Part shown: piece after piece, positions 6,977 to 10,718 of the stretch
Layout of the letters: each line of letters opens with the position of its first letter
Numbering within the stretch: the first letter of the stretch is position 1
Origin: Acidobacteriaceae bacterium UBA1307
GTDB taxonomy: Bacteria; Acidobacteriota; Terriglobia; Terriglobales; Acidobacteriaceae
Assembly (NCBI GenBank): GCA_002307235.1
Contig: DBTV01000012.1
Coordinates: 1-10,718 of the forward strand
DNA length: 10,718 bases
Reading direction: 5' to 3'
The notes under the pieces: model-generated
Seen by the model: only the letters and a program-made list of their open reading frames with translations
What the model was told of the DNA's origin: nothing
Databases searched by the model: none
Made by a program: the position numbers and the translations under genes

Positions 6977-8361
6977 TGCGCCTCCTCGGTGGAGGCTTCC
7001 TCATCTTCGGCCAGATCAGGCAGCACGAAGCGGCGACGGCCGGCATCGTAATCGAGCAGCTCGGCGTAGCGGCCCCAGGCGATGGCGGTATCCATCTGCC
7101 GCTGGCACTCCTCTTCGCTGAACTGCTCGTCGAGCATGTCGAGGAAGAAGTCCTCTGGCACCGAGTGATCGCTCTTGGACTCAAGCGCGCGGCGAATCTG
7201 GCGCAGCAGCAGCACGTTTTCGACGGCCGCATCGCGGAACAGTTCCTTTTGACGCAGAATCTCGGAGTTGGCAAACTCCGCGCCGGCCGGCGTAATGGCC
7301 GCATCGCCCTCTTCGACGGTGAGAAAGCCGAGCAGTTGCGCGGCGTCGACGATGGGGAATAGGTCATCGATCTCAAAGCCGAGATCGTCGGCCAGCCGAT
7401 AGATGTCGTCCTTGCCGCCCTTGTCGATCAAAAACTCGAGCAGGCCGGCGAGGCCGCCGGGGCGGGCATGGGGCAGCATCTGGTAGTGCATCTGGCGCTG
7501 GTCGCGCACGCGCGGGCCTGCCGTGGGAGCCTCGGCCGGAGCCACGTCGGGCTTGGTCAGCACCTTGTAGATGTAGTCGACCAGTTGGGTAAACGGTTCG
7601 GATTTGCGGTCGCGCGGCTGTGCCAGTTGCACGCGGAAATCGGTGCGGATGTGGCCCGGATTGCGGCCCAGCACGACGATGCGATCGGCCAGCAGCACGG
7701 CTTCTTCAATGTTGTGGGTCACGATGAAGACGGCCTTGGTGGGCATGGTCTTGTTGGCCCACAGCTCAAGCAGTTCGCTGCGCAGGTTTTCGGCCGTCAG
7801 CACGTCGAGCGCGCTGAACGGCTCGTCCATGAACAGCACCTCGGGCTCGACGACCAGCGCGCGGGCAAAGCCGACGCGTTGCTTCATGCCGCCCGACAGC
7901 TCCTTGGGGTAGGCAGCCTCGAAGCCGTCAAGACCGACCGTGTCGAGCATCTTCAGGCTGCGTTCGCGCCGCTCTTCTGGATCGACGCCGCGCGCAATCA
8001 ACGGCGCTTCCACATTTTCCTGCACGGTGAGCCAGGGAAACAGGGCAAAGCTCTGGAAGACGATGGAGACGTTGATCTCGGCCTTGGCGATGGGGTGCTC
8101 GTGCCAGTAGACCTGCCCGGCGGTGGGCTGCGACAGGCCGCTGAGCATGCGCAGCATGGTGGACTTGCCCGAGCCCGAGGGACCAAGCAGGGCCACGATT
8201 TCGCCCGGCACAATGCTCAGGTCCGTCGCCGAGATCACCTGAATGCGATTCTGGCTCGGTTGCTGGTAAAACTTCTCAACTTTTTCGGCGCGAATGATCG
8301 CTTCCACCGGCTGAGGAGCGGGGGAAGTCTGGGACGCGTTCGAGAAGACCTCTTCCTGCAT
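6973..8361 (-). CDS. ABC transporter ATPase with C-terminal AAA-associated domain
   Basis: A 462-residue ATPase that powers the neighbouring permease. The nucleotide-binding domain (about 22-270) shows Walker A GPSGSGKST (60-68), Q-loop Gln103 (VFQSFALFPW), signature LSGGMKQR (155-162), Walker B VLFMDEP (175-181) and switch His216 (THNIEEA), all intact and of the NitT/TauT (SsuB/TauB) kind. Unlike the usual roughly 260-residue subunits, it carries about 170 more residues (290-440) matching the AAA-associated C-terminal domain (AAA_assoc_C), which looks like a winged-helix-like fold and may be regulatory. The last residues are acidic (EDEEASTEEAQ). ATG 8361 has a GGAGAG ribosome site. It is the first gene of the unit, with its promoter probably at 8406-8447. 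Confidence 0.94.
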   Translation of the reverse strand: MQEEVFSNASQTSPAPQPVEAIIRAEKVEKFYQQPSQNRIQVISATDLSIVPGEIVALLGPSGSGKSTMLRMLSGLSQPTAGQVYWHEHPIAKAEINVSIVFQSFALFPWLTVQENVEAPLIARGVDPEERRERSLKMLDTVGLDGFEAAYPKELSGGMKQRVGFARALVVEPEVLFMDEPFSALDVLTAENLRSELLELWANKTMPTKAVFIVTHNIEEAVLLADRIVVLGRNPGHIRTDFRVQLAQPRDRKSEPFTQLVDYIYKVLTKPDVAPAEAPTAGPRVRDQRQMHYQMLPHARPGGLAGLLEFLIDKGGKDDIYRLADDLGFEIDDLFPIVDAAQLLGFLTVEEGDAAITPAGAEFANSEILRQKELFRDAAVENVLLLRQIRRALESKSDHSVPEDFFLDMLDEQFSEEECQRQMDTAIAWGRYAELLDYDAGRRRFVLPDLAEDEEASTEEAQ

Positions 8362-8405
8362 ATCAAACTCTCCGGATGGGGATTGGCGCGGAGATAAACT
8401 CGGCC

Positions 8406-8447
8406 GGTTACTGTCAGTATAGGGGTAACCTGTTGCTCTGTGGTAAA
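8406..8447 (-). promoter_or_regulatory. Probable promoter/operator of the ABC transporter unit
   Basis: Read on the minus strand, TATACT (8421-8416) is a 5/6 match to the -10 box, about 55 bases before the ATPase ATG. The -35 is poor (ACCACA at 8444-8439, spacing 17). Around it GGTTAC (8406-8411), GGTAAC (8424-8429) and GGTAAA (8442-8447) lie exactly 18 bases apart. The first also forms an inverted repeat with GTAACC (8425-8430) across 13 bases. A regulator bound here would cover the -10 and -35. The binding protein is unknown. Confidence 0.4.
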
Positions 8448-8484
8448 TGAATCAGAAGAAGGGCAATGTACGTCGAGGCAAGTC

Positions 8485-8502
8485 AAAAAAAGCGAGAAAA
8501 AA
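8485..8502. other. Two phased A-tracts
   Basis: An A7 (8485-8491) and an A6 (8497-8502) run lie about 11-12 bases apart, close to one helical turn, which usually bends DNA. They sit between two divergent genes, and may act as an upstream element or bend for either promoter. The surrounding sequence is otherwise GC-rich. Confidence 0.3.
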
Positions 8503-8627
8503 CCGAGGGTGGAAGCGCCCTTCCAGGGCTTATCATAGAGTCAAATCGTTATCAGAGGAAATTCTGTACGCACTAAATTTCCACGGGCCCCCGTTGACTG
8601 CCAACTTTGTTTTACTTCCAGGAAGAT

Positions 8628-9005
8628 ATGCCCGAAGAAACGCAAAAGAAACCGAAGGTGCTTGTTGTCGACGACGAACGCGTCATTGCCGACACCCTCG
8701 CGATGATTCTTAATCAGAGCGGCTTTGAAGCTCGTCCGGTGTATTCCGGCGAAAAGGCCGTCGAGTTGGCTGCCGAGTTTTTGCCCGACATGCTCATCTC
8801 CGACGTCATCATGGCCGATCTGAACGGCATCGATGCCGCCATTCGCATGCGCGCCATGCTGCCGAAGATCAAGATTCTGCTCTTTTCCGGCCAGGCTGCC
8901 ACCGCCGACCTGCTTGAAAAAGCGCGTGCGCAGGGCTACGAGTTCGAGATTTTAGCCAAGCCGGTTCACCCGCAGGATCTGCTCAGCCGTTTGCGGCAGC
9001 AATAA
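8628..9005 (+). CDS. Receiver-only response regulator
   Basis: A 125-residue stand-alone CheY-like receiver domain without an output domain. The key residues are intact: Asp15/Asp16 (VLVVDDERV), phospho-acceptor Asp59 (ISDVIM), Ser87 (LLFSGQA) and Lys111 (LAKPVHP). It should accept a phosphate from a histidine kinase encoded elsewhere and pass it on or bind a partner. ATG 8628 is chosen because AGGA (8620-8623) lies 4 bases before it and the receiver begins ten codons later; a TTG at 8607 would add seven unconserved residues. It is divergent from the transporter ATPase (266-base gap) and ends 31 bases from hpnB on the other strand. Its partner is unknown, and a role with the transporter is only suggested by position. 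Confidence 0.92.
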   Translation: MPEETQKKPKVLVVDDERVIADTLAMILNQSGFEARPVYSGEKAVELAAEFLPDMLISDVIMADLNGIDAAIRMRAMLPKIKILLFSGQAATADLLEKARAQGYEFEILAKPVHPQDLLSRLRQQ

Positions 9006-9021
9006 GGGCTCTGGCTGCCGC
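8993..9021. terminator. Hairpin between convergent genes
   Basis: A perfect 8-base stem (8993-9000 with 9014-9021) has a 13-base loop and encloses the stop codon of the receiver gene (9003-9005). It lies just past the end of hpnB on the other strand. No T-run follows on either strand, so termination activity is uncertain. Confidence 0.3.
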
Positions 9022-9036
9022 TGGAGAGCATTGCTT

Positions 9037-10170
9037 TCACGCGCTCGGCGTTTCGGGATAGACGCGATTCTTCCACCCTCCACCGCGCCCGGCGGCATGC
9101 CGCAGCGCCGATGCGAGGGTCGCTCCCATGTAGAAGAGCGCAATCACCGGAAGCGCCAGCCCCCACCAGGGCGAGCGCCGATAGCGTGCCAGGGTAGGCT
9201 GGAAGCTGGCTGCCATCAGCAGCCATGCGCCCAGGCCGAGCAGCCGGGGCGCGCCGTGCGCCGCCAGGGCGAAGGCAGGCGGCACGCCATACACAATCCC
9301 CATCCCCAGGATGCAGCCCGCCAGCGCCAGCGGCGAGCGATGCAGTTGCTCGTAGGCGGTGCGGGCGATCATCGCCCAAATCTCGCCTCCATCGCCATAA
9401 ATGCGCAGTGAAACCGTTTCTTCGGCATGGCCAAGCCAGATTCGGCCACCCGCGTCCTTGATCTGTTGGGCCAGTGCGCAGTCGTCGATCAGCCGCCCGC
9501 GAATCCGCTGCACGCCGTCGACGCCCTCGAGCGCACGACGGTCAATCAGCATGGTGCCACCCGCCGCGCCTGCGAGTTTTACCTTCGGATCGGCCACTCG
9601 GCGGAAGGGGTAGAGCATTTGGAAAAAGAAGATAAATGCGGGAATCAGAGCCCGCTCGGCCCAGGTGGAGCAGTGCAGGCGCACCATCTCCGAGACCAGA
9701 GCGAGTTTTTGCTGCTCCGCGTGGGCAACCAGCCGCGTGATGTGATCGGGGGCGTGCTCGATGTCGGCATCGGTCAGCAGCACGTAGTCAGCTTTTTGGG
9801 CCTGTGCCGCCGCAAGCCCCTGATGCACGGCCCAGAGCTTGCCGCTCCAGCCGGGCTCAAGAGGCGCGCCGCGCAGAATGGTCAACCGCTGGCCGCCTTC
9901 GAGCGCGGCGGCAATTTCTCCGGTGCCGTCCGTGCTGTTGTCGTCGACGAGAACCACCGAAAAATCGCCGGCATAGTCCTGCCGGAGCAGTGAGCCGATG
10001 CTCTGGCGAATGCTCTCGGCTTCGTCGCGCGCGGGCACAATCGCGACGACCTTCGCCTGCCCCGAGGCCTTGGTGCGCGGCAACACCGGGCCGGAGCGCC
10101 AGAATCCTCCATGAAAAACGACCAGATAGACCCAGATCAACAACGAGAGAGCGGCGAAAGCAAAGGACAT
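9037..10170 (-). CDS. hpnB: Hopanoid-associated glycosyltransferase HpnB
   Basis: A 377-residue membrane-bound family 2 glycosyltransferase matching the HpnB type found in hopanoid gene clusters; the length fits. It has an N-terminal helix (1-20), the nucleotide-sugar fold starting at KVVAIVPARDEAESI (40-54), VVLVDDNSTDGTG (72-84), the metal-binding TDADIE (133-138), the acceptor-side acidic site LIDDCALAQQI (227-237), and C-terminal helices at about 282-300, 308-325 and 336-356. ATG 10170 has AGGAT seven bases upstream. HpnB is thought to modify the hopanoid side chain, but its exact reaction is not settled. The usual neighbours (squalene-hopene cyclase, HpnC/D/E/H) are not in this window, so the gene is alone here. 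It is convergent with the receiver gene. Confidence 0.9.
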   Translation of the reverse strand: MSFAFAALSLLIWVYLVVFHGGFWRSGPVLPRTKASGQAKVVAIVPARDEAESIRQSIGSLLRQDYAGDFSVVLVDDNSTDGTGEIAAALEGGQRLTILRGAPLEPGWSGKLWAVHQGLAAAQAQKADYVLLTDADIEHAPDHITRLVAHAEQQKLALVSEMVRLHCSTWAERALIPAFIFFFQMLYPFRRVADPKVKLAGAAGGTMLIDRRALEGVDGVQRIRGRLIDDCALAQQIKDAGGRIWLGHAEETVSLRIYGDGGEIWAMIARTAYEQLHRSPLALAGCILGMGIVYGVPPAFALAAHGAPRLLGLGAWLLMAASFQPTLARYRRSPWWGLALPVIALFYMGATLASALRHAAGRGGGWKNRVYPETPSA

Positions 10171-10430
10171 AGTTTTATCCTATCCGCACTCCGGTACCTT
10201 TGCGCGGGTTACGGTGGGCTGAGTCGCGGACGAAAAAGGGTACCTGGCGTCGTTGGGAAAGTCGCACGAAGGTGCGCCTTTTGTTCCTTTCTGCAGGACC
10301 GGACTCCGCAGGGGCGAAATTTTCTCTATTTTGGCCAAAAAGAGGTTCAAGGAGTGCAAACCTGTGTCCAACGCATTATGATTGAGCCACATATCCATAC
10401 TTTGTTCGCGTACGTTGAAGGAATGGACCC
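10171..10430. other. Non-coding stretch upstream of hpnB
   Basis: No convincing gene is seen in these 260 bases. It holds the hpnB ribosome site (AGGA on the minus strand), two GGTACC sites (10192-10197 and 10239-10244), and a small hairpin, CGCAC (10263-10267) with GTGCG (10272-10276) around GAAG, followed by CC then TTTTG on the plus strand, terminator-like but short. TATGAT at 10377-10382 could be a -10 box for a plus-strand transcript, but its -35 is poor. The part from about 10290 on looks less GC-rich than the rest of the window. Confidence 0.4.
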
Positions 10431-10658
10431 ATGGGATTTTCTTCGTTTTATCTGAGGCTGCTTGTCGTGCTTCTTGGCCAGCGCAAACGTGTTTGTTTCT
10501 GGCATTTACGTAGGAAAATGCGGAATTCCTCTTATACCCATGCGGAGTGCGTGCTCTGCGTGCAACGCAAAGAAAAGATTCATCTTTTCTGCTATGAACT
10601 ACGCCACGCCGTCGTTCGCCGTTTTTTGCGCAAGATCGACTCTTTGCAACACACCTAG
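10431..10658 (+). CDS. Doubtful 75-residue small protein
   Basis: I do not recognise this product. In its favour, ATG 10431 has an AAGGA ribosome site (10418-10422) at 8 bases, and a strong terminator hairpin begins 9 bases after its stop. It would be a basic peptide with a hydrophobic start (FSSFYLRLLVVLLG, 3-16), four cysteines (22, 40, 43, 54) including one CxxC, and four histidines. Against it, third codon positions are only about half G or C by eye, unlike the neighbouring genes, and no homolog family comes to mind. The stretch could equally be a non-coding RNA or leader whose transcript ends at the same hairpin. Confidence 0.25.
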   Translation: MGFSSFYLRLLVVLLGQRKRVCFWHLRRKMRNSSYTHAECVLCVQRKEKIHLFCYELRHAVVRRFLRKIDSLQHT

Positions 10659-10666
10659 ATACCTGG

Positions 10667-10697
10667 CAGCCCGTGGTTTGAGCACGGGCTGTCTTTG
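10667..10697 (+). terminator. Strong terminator-like hairpin
   Basis: A perfect 9-base stem (10667-10675 with 10683-10691) has a 7-base loop and is followed by TCTTTG. It is the best single intrinsic-terminator shape near this end and implies a plus-strand transcript coming from 10171-10660. The repeat at 10695-10718 starts directly after it. Confidence 0.55.
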
Positions 10698-10718
10698 TCA
10701 ATACCCCCGGCAGAGCCG
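10695..10718 (+). repeat. Half of a hairpin repeat, inverted copy of 59-82
   Basis: These 24 bases are the exact reverse complement of 59-82 and contain the TTGTCAATA flank plus the left part of the CCCCCGGC stem; the right part lies beyond the window. In both copies the TTGTCAATA side faces the upstream gene's 3' end, so the element seems to mark transcript ends. It is probably a dispersed palindromic intergenic repeat, though only two copies are visible. Confidence 0.6.

Noticed and set aside
7468..8397. A 309-codon plus-strand ORF opposite the ATPase
   Set aside because: The minus-strand frame contains every ABC ATPase motif; this frame is Gly/His/Gln-rich noise.
8447..8713. An 88-codon Lys/Arg-rich ORF in the divergent control region
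   Set aside because: No ribosome site, and it runs out of frame into the receiver gene, whose own start is well supported.
10180..10701. A 173-codon minus-strand ORF in the gene-poor stretch
   Set aside because: It would start from TTG next to the terminator hairpin, has no ribosome site or domain, and ends in the hpnB leader. Its length is notable but the composition is not protein-like.

Overview
The window is GC-rich bacterial chromosome and most resembles an acidobacterium of the Terriglobia (Acidobacterium/Granulicella/Terriglobus type). This is an inference from the combination of a hopanoid-associated glycosyltransferase (HpnB), a secreted proline-rich TPR protein, a short bacterial SET protein, a receiver-only response regulator and a dnaX-ybaB-recR block. 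No rRNA, tRNA, CRISPR array, transposase or phage gene was seen. It reads as core chromosome with some accessory transport and regulatory genes.

Layout. 1-100: three hairpins in a gene-free flank. 101-802 (-): secreted TPR protein. 952-1389 (+): SET-domain lysine methyltransferase-like protein, divergent from the TPR gene. 1531-4397 (+): the replication/repair block dnaX (clamp-loader tau), ybaB/ebfC (nucleoid-associated protein) and recR (recombination mediator), with 10- and 22-base gaps typical of an operon. 4400-4436: a strong hairpin shared by the convergent ends of recR and the next gene. 4418-8361 (-): ATPase, fused double permease (4-base overlap) and, 96 bases further on, an OmpR/KdpE-type response regulator; these could be one transcription unit. 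8362-8627: divergent control region. 8628-9005 (+): receiver-only response regulator. 9037-10170 (-): hpnB, convergent with it. 10171-10718: a stretch that looks less GC-rich, with one doubtful 75-codon ORF, a good terminator hairpin and half of a hairpin repeat.

How the genes work together. DnaX, YbaB and RecR are a conserved housekeeping neighbourhood linking replication, nucleoid structure and post-replicative repair. The ATPase and permease should form an importer of the nitrate/taurine/bicarbonate (NitT/TauT) class. Its substrate-binding protein is not in the window, so the substrate is unknown. Two response regulators flank the transporter, but no histidine kinase is present. HpnB points to hopanoid lipids in the membrane, but no other hopanoid gene is here.

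Less ordinary points: a 24-base perfect repeat in inverted orientation at the two ends of the window, lying after the 3' end of the flanking transcription unit at each end; three GGT(A/T)A(A/C) half-sites at exact 18-base intervals over the transporter's probable promoter; an orphan KdpE-like regulator; and a SET protein beside replication genes. I did not find clear evidence of a new multi-gene system.
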